A stretch of DNA of 64,000 nt from Abelmoschus esculentus (lineage: Eukaryota > Streptophyta > Magnoliopsida > Malvales > Malvaceae), in assembly GCA_035048815.1 (NCBI GenBank), contig JAUCBN010000036.1, forward strand, positions 6,954,001 to 7,018,000. Direction: 5' to 3'. Of this stretch, positions 22,270 to 32,810 are shown piece after piece; positions within the stretch are counted from its first letter, which is position 1, and each line of letters opens with the position of its first letter. The position numbers and the translations under genes were made by a program. The notes below the pieces were generated by a model, which was given only the letters and a program-made list of their open reading frames with translations, was not told where the DNA came from and made no database searches.

Positions 22270-24838
22270 ATGACCAGGGCAAATCCGAGTAGACCATTGT
22301 ACGAGTTGGACCCTGAGATTGAACGAACAAGACATAATCTAAGATGCAATCTGTTCCAAGCTATGGACAATCCACCGAGAGGACAAATGCCATCAATTGA
22401 TCATAATATACTGCCGCCAGCAATACCGCAACAGCCACTACTGCATCCATTATCGAGGCAGCCTACTGTCAAAGATTATTTGGTGGAAGATTGAAACGAA
22501 CTTAACCCTGGCGTAGTCACCCCAGAGATTGAAGCAACTCACTTTGAGCTTAAACCAGTAATGTTCAACATGTTGAACACAATCAGACAGTTTGTTGGGT
22601 CTGCTACTAAAGATGTGAGGCAGCATCTTAAATCCTTCATGGAAGTGTGCAACTCTTTTAAGATTCAAGGAGTCCATAAAGATATTTTGTGCTTAAAATT
22701 GTTCCCCTATTCACTGAGGGATAGAGCGAAGACTTGGTTGAATGGTATCCCAGCAGAATCAATCGGATCTTGGGAGGAACTTTACCGAGAATTTATTACG
22801 AAGTTCAATCCAACAAATCTCTATGACCGCATTCGTAATGAAATTACATCATTCCGACAATATGAAGATGAACCGATGTATGAGGCATGGGAACGTTACA
22901 GAGAACTATTAAACAAATACCCCTTACATGTTTTCCCTTGTGGACGCAAGTCTCCATGTTCTATAATGCTACTAATACCTCCACAAGGATGATGCTAGAC
23001 GCTTCCGTAAATGGGACACTTTTAGATAGAGCATCCGCAGAAGCCATTGAAATTCTAAATAAACTCGTAAGAAACGAATTCCAATTTCTCACATCGAGGC
23101 GAGGAGGAATGAGACGTCATGCCACAGCCCATGAATTAGACACATCAAGTTTGGTGGCAGCACAATTGGCTTCTCGAACCAAGATGGTTCAGAATATACA
23201 AACCCAAAGAAGTGTACATGAGGTTAAGACAGTTAACTCATCAGATTATATGTCAGATGAGGAGACCGATCTATATATTGGAAACTATAACAGAAACAAC
23301 CCAATGATGTCCAACAATTATAACCCATCTTGGAAAAGACATCCGAACTTCTCATGGAGTAACCCTAACAATGCCTTGAATCCGACTACTCAAGCCCCTG
23401 GATTTCAGCATCAAAATCAGAACCTGCCGCAGCAGAACGCGCAGTAACCCATGCCATAGCAGTAGGTACAAAAACAACAGTCTCTGAATGCATTGTTCGA
23501 TTCTCTCATAGCTTTCATGTCAAAGACTGATGCCTACATGATGGAGAATAGCCGCTTCATGAAGCGTACTGATGACTTCATGAACAGAACTGAGATGAGA
23601 CTGCAGAACTAGGAGGCTGCAATAAAATCCTTAGAAACCCAGGTTGGTCAAATTGCCCAACGACAAAACACTTGACCACCTAGAGGTTTACCTAGCAATA
23701 CTGAAGTTACTAAGGTGTTAGGTCATGAGCAATGTAAGATAATCACAACCAGAAGTGGCCTACAGCTAAAAAATAAAGAGGGGACCTCAACTGAAAGAGT
23801 CCCACTAGAAAAGCAACATTATGAGGACTCAGAGGCTGAGCAGGACCATGCCGAAAGCTCTGCCACTTAAAAAAAAAACAACAGTATCAAAACTACCTAC
23901 TGAGGCAGTTGCAGAAAAATTCACCCCAGGTATTAAACTTAATATCCAAGAAAACCTAGAGGATATCAGACCACCACCTCCTTTTCCACAGAGGTTGAAG
24001 AAGCAAAAACAGAACCACCAATTTCAAAAGTTCCTAGACATCCTGAAGCAGATCCATATTAACTTGCCCCTAGTTGAGGCGATTGAACAAATGCCCAACT
24101 ATGCCAAGTTTTTAAAGGACATAGTATCCAAACAGCGAAGGCTAGGAGAATTTGAAACATCAACCACTGAAGGTTGCATGGCAATGCTACATAATCGCAT
24201 GTCACCCAAACTAAAAGATCCTGGCTACTTCACAATTCCCTGTGCAATTGGAGATGGTTATAAAGGAAAGGCCCTATGCTACTTGGGAGCAAGCATCAAC
24301 TTAATGCCCAAATCAGTTTTTTAGAAACTCAGAATAGGACAGGAAAAAACAACAACAGTACTGCTCTAACTTGCAGATCAGTCTTACGTGCATCCTGAAG
24401 GCAAAATTGAGGATATTTTGGTAAAAGTTGACAAGTTCATATTTCCTATCGACTTTCTTATCCTTGACTATGAAGCCGACGATAATGCACCGATCATATT
24501 GGGTCGACCTTTCCTTGCTACTGGACGCACTATCATTGATGTAGAAAATGACGAGCTCACAATGCGGATAAAATGATCAACAAATCAAGTTGAACGCCTT
24601 CCACAATCTTCCAAATTCAGACGCTCCAGCAGAATGTAAGACTCTCCATACACCGACTAAGGGTACTAAAACATCTTGCCTAGGCAGCACGCTCGACAGA
24701 CTGTTCGATAAAAGAATAAAACCCAAAGGAGAAACCGAATGCACCGAAGGGACTGGCCAACTCATGAAGATAGACACGAGCCAGAAAGAGATAACGAAAG
24801 TGGGAGATGCATTCACATGCACTCCTCAAGTAACCTAA
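22270..24838 (+). pseudogene. At-A gag-protease frame
   Basis: Gag starts at ATG 22270 (MTRANPSRPLYELDPEIE). A TGA interrupts at about 22492; the capsid core follows (LFPYSLRDRAKTWLNGIP near 22700). A frameshift near 22930 shifts to the frame of 22887-23447. Stops at about 23448-23465 and 23608 fall at the same codons as in At-B, and the 23608 one is also in At-C. The protease region is 23821-24575: PCAIGDGYKGKALCYLGAS shows Tyr where At-B and At-C have the catalytic Asp, so the enzyme would be dead even without the stops at about 24322 and 24367. The second protease segment, IILGRPFLATGRT, is at about 24497. The frame ends at VGDAFTCTPQVT and a TAA at 24836, with no RT behind it. Gag would coat the RNA; the protease would process it. 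Confidence 0.85.
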
Positions 24839-25338
24839 TCTCTTCCCTTCACTTTTAATTATGATATTAGAATTAGTATATATAGTATTATTTTCAACAT
24901 TCTTTATTTTTAGGTATTTTGTTGTTTTCAGTATTTTGTTACTATGCTTTATTTTCAGTGTTTCTAATTTTTTTTAATAAAGTTATGAATGCAGGAAAAA
25001 TTTGCCACAGCAGGAAGTCTGCTTCCGCGGCAACACTGTGTCAGAACCACAGAATTCCCGACGGGCAGAAACAGTGTAACGGCTCTTTACCGAGAAACCC
25101 GCCGCGGCAGTAACTGTGCATCAAGGCAGTAAATGTCTAACGACTAGTATTTTTAACAGTCATATTTTTACAGCCTATATAAGCAGACTCATTGTTGTGC
25201 AATATTTACTTTTGCATTCTTGATATCTTTATTTTCTTTGAACAATCTTGCTCTCACTACATCTTGAACTTTTCAGAACTCTCTACATTCCTACCCACAT
25301 TCTTACTGTTTACCTCCAAGAATATCTCATCAACATAT
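24839..25338 (+). other. At-A inter-ORF region
   Basis: Non-coding, but conserved with At-B (38247-38688) and At-C. It holds an imperfect inverted repeat around 25000-25035 (CCACAGCAG near 25002, CTGC then CCGCGGCAA after it), another GCCGCGGCAG at about 25092, and the TATA box. It probably serves as leader and promoter for ORF2. Confidence 0.55.
25176..25183 (+). promoter_or_regulatory. At-A internal TATA box before ORF2
   Basis: TATATAAG within CCTATATAAG, 156 bp before the ORF2 ATG; same position and context as in At-B and At-C. Confidence 0.55.
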
Positions 25339-25372
25339 ATGGCAGCATACAAACGATTTGCCAGCTGTAATA

Positions 25373-25755
25373 ACTAATTTTATCTGGTTTAAACTTGTGT
25401 TTTAATTTTAGTTTTAATTCGAATAACGGGCTTGTATTTGGTAATCAAAAAATGCAAAAAATGTATAATACTTGTTTACCCTTTAAACCTTGTATTACTT
25501 CAATTTTATTAACTTGTTATTTTGTAAATAACACACATATATATAGTTTATTTTTAGTCTTTTTATTATTCTTTTATTTCATTATTATTATTATCTTTAC
25601 TATTATTATCTTATTATTATTATTACTATTATTGTTTTATCTTTTTTATTATTATTGTTATTGTTATTATTATTATTTTTATTATCATCTCTATTATTTT
25701 ATTTATTATTACTATTACTATCTTTATTATTTTTTTTATTATTATTATATATTTT

Positions 25756-25786
<31 letters not shown>

Positions 25787-28273
25787 TCATTATTTTATTA
25801 TTCTTATTATTATTATTATTATTGTTTTTAGTATTATTATTATCATATTATAACTAAACCCAAACTCATTTTAAATAAAAAACATTGGAAGCCCGTTCTA
25901 ATATTATTCTAATCCAACAATAATATATACAAGCCCACACAATACATCACAAGCCCGGTTCGGGCTTAAACCCAAAGCCTGTTAAGCAAAAAAACCCTAA
26001 TCTGGCTAAAAACCCTAAAACTAATTCCATCTCATCTCCCATGCGCAGCCAACTGTGAGCCGTTGGATCAGATTTGTGATCCAACGACCACGATCACAAG
26101 GAGAAGTTTCTGGAGCTTCCACGCGCCCACGCGCGCCGGTTCACCTCACCACACGCGCACGTTAGATCCACGCGCGACTGTTCGAGTATCCAGATGCCCG
26201 TCTCCGATCAACATCTCCGATGATCCCTCCCGTCGTCCGATTCATATGCAAGCAAAAAAAAAAGGGAGAAACATCAGAATTCGTACGGAGCCAACAATTA
26301 CAGGAATCAGAAACCAATCACGCCAAAACAAAAGGACAAATAAGGGCAAAGATTTCAGAGCATAACCGGTCACCCACAACAGAGAAATCAGAGGTCACAC
26401 ATACCAAATGCCCGAAAATAGTCAGAACGTACAAAAGCATAACATCAAGATAAATCCCAGAGAGTAAAAAGGAGAATTCTAAGTTATTTTATTTCCTTGT
26501 AAATTCGGCTATATAACCGAAAATGAAAAGAGATATAAAAAACTTTGGAAGGAGAATCAATACAAAAAAATAGAGAATAGTTGAGAGGTAAAAAGCCTAG
26601 AACTTTTGCATGCATGTTAAAAACCCTAAAAAAAAAGAAGAGTCTTTTTTACCTTTGGGGGAGTCTCGGTTAAGCTTTCGCCGCACTCCTTCATGTCCGG
26701 CAACAAGCCTCGCGGCCCCGATGCCGTCGTTGGTGAGCCGAGGAAAGGAAGGTGGACATCCGGTGCTTAAATCGGACCATTCCTCTTTGTCTTCTTCAAA
26801 AAAAAGAGTCTCCTTTGGTAGTTGTTTCTGAAAAGACAAAAGTTTTGTTAGAAAATTTAGTCTCTTTTGAAATCGGATTTTGAAAGTAAAATAAGGAGAG
26901 GAGATTTCTTACCGCCGATCATCGTTTCTGGGGTTAAGCTTTCTGGGTTCGGTTGAAACTTCCCTGGGTTTAAAGATGAGTGTTCATCTTTTTTCCAGGT
27001 GTTGGTTCAGAGGAAATGGATTTTGGGGTTGAAGAAAAACGTGAGAAATGAATTTCATTTCTATTTTTTATGTTTTATACTCAGGGGTTATTTTGAAAAA
27101 GGTTTGTTTACCCTCATAAATGCCCCCGTGTCACCTTAATAACACAAAAGGTCCCTGGACTTTTATTTCGTATTTTAATTTAATCACCGATTGCATCATA
27201 ATCATTCTTTTCAATTTGGTTTATTTATTTATGAGTCCCTCCTTGTTTTGGTGGTTACTTTCAGGCCATTCCCTGATTTGAAATAACGGTTTGAGGGTCT
27301 GAAATTTTTTAAACCTTTTCAATCCAGTCCCTATTCGAGTTTAATTTATTTTATTTATTTTATTTATTTTATTCAAATTATTTTATTCATGTATTATTGC
27401 TTATATGCATTCATACTTTGTTCCTTTAAATATGTTTCTGATTTATTATTTATTTCATGAATTGTGTATTCACTTCCGTTTTATTGTTCATGCATGTATT
27501 TTAATTATTTTATGTTTAGTGTTATGCACATATCTCATCTACACATGTTATGTTGTCATGAATAATTCACTAAGGCTTCACATATTTAATTTATATTTCA
27601 TGTTGTATTTTATTTTGCTTCCATCGTTTATTTTGTATATTCTATTTGTTCACATGTATTTGTTTTTCTTGTATTAGTGTATTTATTTGTCATGCCCATC
27701 ACTTTTCGCTAAGTCATATCCCACGTTCCCATTAATTAATGAATCTAATCCCGAACGTCGTTATTCGATCGTAACGGGCCCGTGTTCCAATGCAATGGTC
27801 GCGGTGTATGCGTTGCCTTCGAATAAAGACATGGTAAAAATAAAATTGATTCGAATCTTTAAAAAAAAATAACTTAAATGCTACTTTAATTCAAAAAAAA
27901 TTCCAAAATTAATTAAGCGATAATTCTTTTTAAAGGTACCAATTTTTTGGGCAGTTTTTAAACACTAAACCTGTTTTTAAACCGTAACCGACTCTCGAAC
28001 CCAAACACTTCGAATCTCTGGTTTTCCGGTGTCCGGTCTACCAAAAGTGACCGGTGGCGACTCCAACATTTCTAAATAGTCCCAACATTTTTTAAATCCC
28101 TAATTTTTTTCAATTTCCTTTTTAGGTTTTCCAACCCCCTAATTCCCAAATTTTAGACCCTAAATTTTAAAGCTCCGTTTTTTAGTTTAATTCCTAATTT
28201 TCAAACTAGTGACCCCCATTCTATTATTTACACCTAATATTAATTTTTTTAAAAAGGGATCGCTAGACCAACA
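25373..28273 (+). mobile_element. Ins-F: 2.9 kb insertion, LTR-like, possibly Tat/Ogre-type
   Basis: Interrupts ORF2 of At-A; boundaries are accurate to about 10 bp and the target duplication is unresolved. It carries a TTA microsatellite, a GC-richer block (25930-26460), (A)n-rich stretches, and at 28055-28064 TGGCGACTCC, the start of the tRNA-Arg-type primer site that Tat/Ogre elements place after their 5' LTR. The rest of that primer site is not conserved and about 200 bp follow it. The likely reading is a long LTR with a stub of internal sequence. No protein domain is seen. Confidence 0.4.
25560..25855 (+). repeat. TTA/ATT microsatellite
   Basis: About 290 bp of imperfect TTA repeats inside Ins-F. 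The long apparent reading frame across it encodes only Tyr/Ile/Phe/Leu runs and is not a gene. Confidence 0.85.
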
Positions 28274-29857
28274 GAAACGTAGCAGAACGCTTTCAAAGAT
28301 CTTTTGTTGCACGATAATTATGGGAGGAACAAGGATTCCAACAAACCATCAAAGAAAACTACGACATCGACCAATTCTTATTCGACAGAATCGAAGACCA
28401 GGATTGGGAGAAATTCTGCCTTCAACCTCCCATAGCAAATGCAATAATTGTCAGAGAATTCTATGCACACTGCCCGAACAAAGACACGTTGTTCGTTTTT
28501 TGCCGGGGCAAGCCAGTAAAACTTGATGCCGAGGCAATCAATGATCACTACGGAGTGATCCCCATACGTGATAAGCATGGTGAATTTGCAGCCAATATCG
28601 AGGAATACGAGGCCATCAAGGATGACCTTTGCTACGACAACACTCCATGGGAAACCAGTGCCCATAGGGGTTGTGTAACAAGGCTCAGCCTTAAACCCGA
28701 AGCAAAGCTTTGGTGTACGTTTTTCAAGAGACGCCTCATTCCCACCTCTCATAATAGCACAGTTGATAGAAAAAGATTGTTGCTCATTCATTCAATCATC
28801 AACAAAAGAACCATCAATGTTAGAGAGATCATTCTTCAAGAAATCTATGATTGCGGTAAGAAGGAACGAGGTCCATTATATTTCCCTAGTTTAATCTCTC
28901 TTCTATGCATTGCTGCATGTGTCTCTATAGAAGCAACTGACGAATACACAACACAAAGGCAAGGCTGGATAAAAGAATTCTGCCACAGAGTGATGTAGAT
29001 CACCCAAGCAGATCCAGTGCAGGAAACACCTCAACAATTCACTGTTGACTTTACTGCCGGAGGGCAATATACAGTAGAAGCACCTAAAAATACTCAAGCC
29101 TCTGCCGCAGCAGATCCATACCAGGAGATTTTGCAGAGGATGGAAGCCATGGACCTCCGCCAACAACGCTACATAGAATATCAGAGAGATTTCAATAACA
29201 CCCTTGCCAATATGCTAACTCAGAACTTTCCCACCCATGGGATGTAGTTTCCAAATTTCCCTCCCAACATTTTCGTCACTGTCGCACTTTACAAAGACAC
29301 AACGCCTGCTCCAGGGCCTAGACCATTCTTTACTGCTAGGACACAACAACAGTTTCACACTGCCGGCCCATCCAGACTTGCGGGCACGGCCGCCACATCA
29401 TCCAGCAGCAGGCGACCATCAAAGAAGAGAGTTGTCTTCAACTCTCCACCACAGAATCCTATCCCCATAGGCAGTTTTTCTAAAGATAGTCTCTCTAGAC
29501 AAATTGATGAGTATGTTCATGAAAGCTCATTGCATACCCAAGAGAGAATACCAACTGCCGAGTTTGGGGGAGAAACAGAGGTGATGCATACTGACGACGA
29601 AGAAGAGGGAGATGAAGTTACAGCCCCGCCGCACCGCACACCGCCCAGCAGAGTGCAGCCGCCCCATCAGGCAAAGACATAGCCATCACCAGGACAAGGA
29701 TTAAAAATGAAAGAATCGGCAGGAATACCTAGGAGGGCAGCTATTTCCAACAGCTCTTCTGAATCCCAATAAGAATCTATTTAATCCCTGTTGCTATACT
29801 ATTCTTTTTTTCTTTTGCATGTTGTATGTTTTGAGCATTGAGGACAATACTCGGTTT

Positions 29858-29873
29858 GAGTTTAGGGGAGATT
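29858..29873 (+). other. At-A internal polypurine-like site
   Basis: GAGTTTAGGGGAGATT, about 85 bp after the ORF2 stop, preceded by TTGAGGACAAT. The 3' polypurine tract is preceded by TTGAGGACAAG, so a roughly 40-bp module seems duplicated. Confidence 0.5.
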
Positions 29874-30220
29874 GAAGGTGCAGAAGAACTACCGAGGCTA
29901 TCCAATGCCGCGACATTACCATAAATTGGAGTAAATTTACTATTTTTTTTTAATATTTTATTTTCTTGAATTTATGTTTGTAATCTTGTGCCTTATGTCA
30001 GCTTTGCTTTAGTTTACTCCTTTAAGGCTATAGAAATTTTTCTCCTTACCATGACCAAGTTCTGTTTTGAAGGGATAACCATAGGATACTCATGGAATAA
30101 AACTTAGAAGCTTAATTTAGGGTTAGAAAGAAAATAAAACACTTTTTAGACTTGTTTGATTTAGGAGTTCTTTTAATAAACTTAGGTGATAAAGGCTTAG
30201 AGTTTGGTTAGAAAAATTAT

Positions 30221-30382
30221 TAGAGGTACCTATCACCGGCTCTAGTTTTGCTCTCCTTCATGCTAGAGGTGTCCGAAATTGGCTCTAGTATGCTACATAG
30301 GTGGTTAATAAGACAAAGAATAAATAAGAAAAAGAAAGAAACAGAAAACACATATCTTGAGGTGCCCGAAATTGGCTCAAGA
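30221..30382 (+). other. At-A triplet of short hairpins (candidate RNA element)
   Basis: Hairpin 1: TAGAG 30221-30225 with CTCTA 30240-30244 (extends to 7 pairs with one G-T). Hairpin 2: CTAGAG 30263-30268 with CTCTAG 30283-30288. Hairpin 3: TCTTGAG 30355-30361 with CTCAAGA 30376-30382. Each loop is exactly 14 nt and starts GT and ends GG; loops 2 and 3 are GTGTCCGAAATTGG and GTGCCCGAAATTGG. The third stem position is A-T in hairpins 1 and 2 and T-A in hairpin 3, with both arms changed. Confidence 0.7.
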
Positions 30383-30655
30383 CTTGTTGTTTTAAGGAGA
30401 TAGCTAATCCAAGATTCTATTTGTCTTGAACTTAGAGTTTATCTAAGAAAGCCTTGAATCAGCCTTGTCCATTAAACGCACATACTCACCTAATCCTATA
30501 GTTTGTTTCTTAGTAGAAGTCCTTGGGTAAACTAGTGGCTAAAATGGAGAGATAGACATGACCATAGTGGGGAGAATAGATGAAAGAGTAAGACCAAAGG
30601 GGAGTAAGGTTTAGCAATTTGATGTTTGGCAATGCTTGAGGACAAGGAATAATTC

Positions 30656-30670
30656 GAGTTTGGGGGTATT
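30656..30670 (+). other. At-A 3' polypurine tract
   Basis: GAGTTTGGGGGTATT immediately before the 3' LTR. Confidence 0.88.
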
Positions 30671-32039
30671 TGATGAGTGCCTAAAAGGCAGTTATTTACT
30701 ATCCTTCTCATGGTACTTTATGCATCTATTATACACCAACTTAAACCGAATTATGAACTCTTTGCTTAAATATTGGATATTCCGTTATCATGACTTACAA
30801 AGTTAATATTAATAGAGAATGCAGATATTATTACAATTTCTGTACATGTAGGAATATCTAGAGTTGAAGTGGCAGAAAAGCAGTGTTGAGGTCAAGGCAG
30901 AAGCATGGCCGCGGCAGAATCCAGTGTGCCAGCACCAACATGGAAGCGCAAAGAAAGATAAAAATATAGAGAATATTCTGGAAGACACGACACGTCAATT
31001 AGACCAGGCTAGCATGCTAAAAGCCCTTCAAAGACCAAGCGGGAAAACCCTTCTAGAAGGCGGCTAAACTTGGAAATATCAGAATCCTTGAAGAAGACTT
31101 GTTCCCTACTCCAAGTTGAAGTCTCTTTAGAAAAGGTTTGCCCTAGGTTAAGACTATAAGTATCCTAGCCGGCCACATTGTCTATGAGAGCCGATTTGTA
31201 GAGAAAATCCTTCCTCCCTAAGAATTATACTTACACGATAATAAGTTCTAAATTTCTTAGGGATAGGTGAAGGTTATTGATATTAGTGAGAGGAGATTGA
31301 TTCTTGTATCTTTTTTCTTATCCAATAAAATCAAAGTTTGCTTATCCAATTACTATTCTTTGTTCTTGTATCCAAGCCCGAGAGGGAAGTTTGCAAGTAA
31401 TCTATTTATCTAGCATCGAGAGGTGTAGATTCACGAAAGGGATAAGCACGGTGTTGTGGACACTAACTCGGCCTGTACTCTTGTGGAGGTACTAGGAGAT
31501 GAGTTAAGAGTTTCAGCAACTAAAAGAAGTGTTGGATTGGTTGGTGGTTATCTTTGATTTACGCCGAGAGGTATCGTCAAGGACTGGGCATCAACAATAC
31601 TTTGACTCAGAGATGAGCGGAGTCACTTACAGACACTTTGTTGAACTTTGATACTTCTGCCAACGAGAAAGAGATCGTCGTGATAGAAGAGTACCAGCGT
31701 TGCCGAGGCAGTATCTGTAGTACTATCGAAGCAGTGTTGTGCGATTGCATTAGACAAGGAGAAGATTAATTGAATCCACTAATTGACGCAACTGGATCCT
31801 ACTCACTTTCTCTATAATCGTTCTCAAGTCTTTATTTTATGTTTTGCTATTTAGTTAGTTAGTTAGATAAAACAAATCATCTTATTTGTGTCTTTATTTT
31901 ATTTTCAGGAGCAAGGGAACAAAGGAAAATATATTAAGTATACCAATCCCTGTGGAGACGATACACGATATACTTATCATTTTATTATTTAACGACGTGT
32001 ACACTTGCACTCAAAATAGCGCTTATATCATGCCTATCA
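30671..32039 (+). repeat. At-A 3' LTR
   Basis: 1369 bp, TGATGAG to CTATCA, matching 20757-22127. TATA-like TATAAGTA at 31155-31162. Confidence 0.92.
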
Positions 32040-32044
32040 ACTTG

Positions 32045-32809
32045 TTTCTATACACCTCTAACGGTCATAAACGATTTTATTAAAAACCTTAACGGCTAAG
32101 AGTGGTACCGATACCACTATCAATACTTGTTCATACTTAAAAAGGCAACGTCTATTTTCCAAAACAGTTTTTTCGATACCAGTTTTAGGGGTATCGATAC
32201 TTCATGTACCAGAAAAGGAAATATGCCTTGAAATCAGCTTCAAACGGCTCCAAATTGATCCAAACAGTCACCAACGGCTAAAAGCTCACTTGGGATGATA
32301 AAAGGAAGTCTCAAGCATCAAGAGAAGAAAAAATGCTTCATTGGAAACAACATTATGTTTCAAGAATTGTCTTAGAGCTTAATTCTCATATTTTTGGGTA
32401 GACAAACACTTGTGAGTTAAATTATAAATGTATGCTCAAGTGTATTAGGATTGAGTGAGAGCTTTAGATTATAAACATTAGCCTTATTAGAAGTATTACA
32501 AGTTTGCCTAAGTTTTTCTCTTATTTGAGAGGGTTCCCAAAGTTCGGGTTGTGAACTTTGGATGTTTGATTCAGTTTTGAATCAAGATTTATAAGGTTAG
32601 CCCTTTAGCCTCAAAAGGACGAAATTCTTAATGAATTTGGGAAACCCTTAGTGGAAACATAAGGTAGTGGATATAGGCGTGACCGAACCACTATAAATCC
32701 TTGTGTTTATTTTCTATCTTTTGCTTCCACCACAAACACCCAAATTACCGATTCTCCATCACTTGGCAAGCTTAAATCGGTTGTGAATCGATCCCCTTGA
32801 AGCCCAACA
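32045..32809 (+). repeat. Cop-E 3' LTR, right fragment
   Basis: Continues the Cop-E LTR after At-A; matches about 18580-19334. Three CGATAC-type motifs lie at 32105-32205. The end, CCCAACA, marks the right end of Cop-E. Confidence 0.75.
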
Positions 32810-32810
32810 A

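Larger units (their letters stand above)
25339..29772 (+). pseudogene. At-A ORF2, split by Ins-F
   Basis: The first 12 codons (MAAYKRFASCNN, 25339-25374) are separated from the rest by Ins-F; the protein resumes near 28274 with VAERFQRSF. One frame then runs from about 28290 to the TAA at 29770-29772, with internal stops at about 28315, 28996 (CAG to TAG against At-B), 29245 (CAG to TAG) and 29680. The core matches At-B and At-C: EEYEAIKDDLCYDNTPWET, RRLIPTSHNSTVDRKRL, GKKERGPLYFPSLISLLC, DPYQEILQRM. The C-terminal third is Pro/Ser/Gln-rich with an acidic patch (TDDEEEGDEVTAPP). It is of the type named 'putative plant transposon protein'; function unknown. It is not an RT, integrase or recognisable envelope: I see no transmembrane segment. 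Confidence 0.75.
20757..32039 (+). mobile_element. At-A: full-length RT-less Athila-like element
   Basis: 11,283 bp with perfect target duplication ACTTG (20752-20756 and 32040-32044). LTRs are 1371 and 1369 bp. Order: 5' LTR, tRNA-Asp primer site (22134-22151), gag-protease (22270-24838), TATA box (25176-25183), ORF2 (25339-29772) split by Ins-F, internal polypurine-like site (29858-29873), three hairpins (30221-30382), polypurine tract (30656-30670), 3' LTR. No RT, RNase H or integrase is present. In the first about 130 bp the LTRs differ at 8 positions by eye, so insertion is not recent. Confidence 0.92.
18309..32809 (+). mobile_element. Cop-E: deleted copia-type element in the At-D 3' LTR
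   Basis: The LTR ends are TGTAGAAC (18309) and CCCAACA (32809). Flanks are GCATT on the left and ACATC on the right; uninterrupted At-D reads GCATC, so the target duplication was probably GCATC with one change on each side. Internal parts: 5' LTR 18309-19334, tRNA-iMet-type primer site 19337-19348, gag 19427 to about 20650, then a direct join into the 3' LTR, so protease, integrase, RT and RNase H are deleted. The 3' LTR is interrupted by At-A (20757-32039). Confidence 0.8.

Noticed and set aside
25395..25853. 152-residue open frame rich in Tyr, Ile, Phe and Leu
   Set aside because: It is the translation of a TTA microsatellite in Ins-F, with no start context or domain.
26063..26831. Several 70-100 residue frames in a GC-richer block of Ins-F
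   Set aside because: Overlapping frames on both strands, no domain, low-complexity Lys/Arg/Ser content; typical of LTR or UTR sequence.
28209..29250. At-A ORF2 as an envelope-like protein, as in some Athila elements
   Set aside because: No signal peptide, transmembrane helix or coiled-coil fusion region is visible, and the core matches the 'putative plant transposon protein' type instead.
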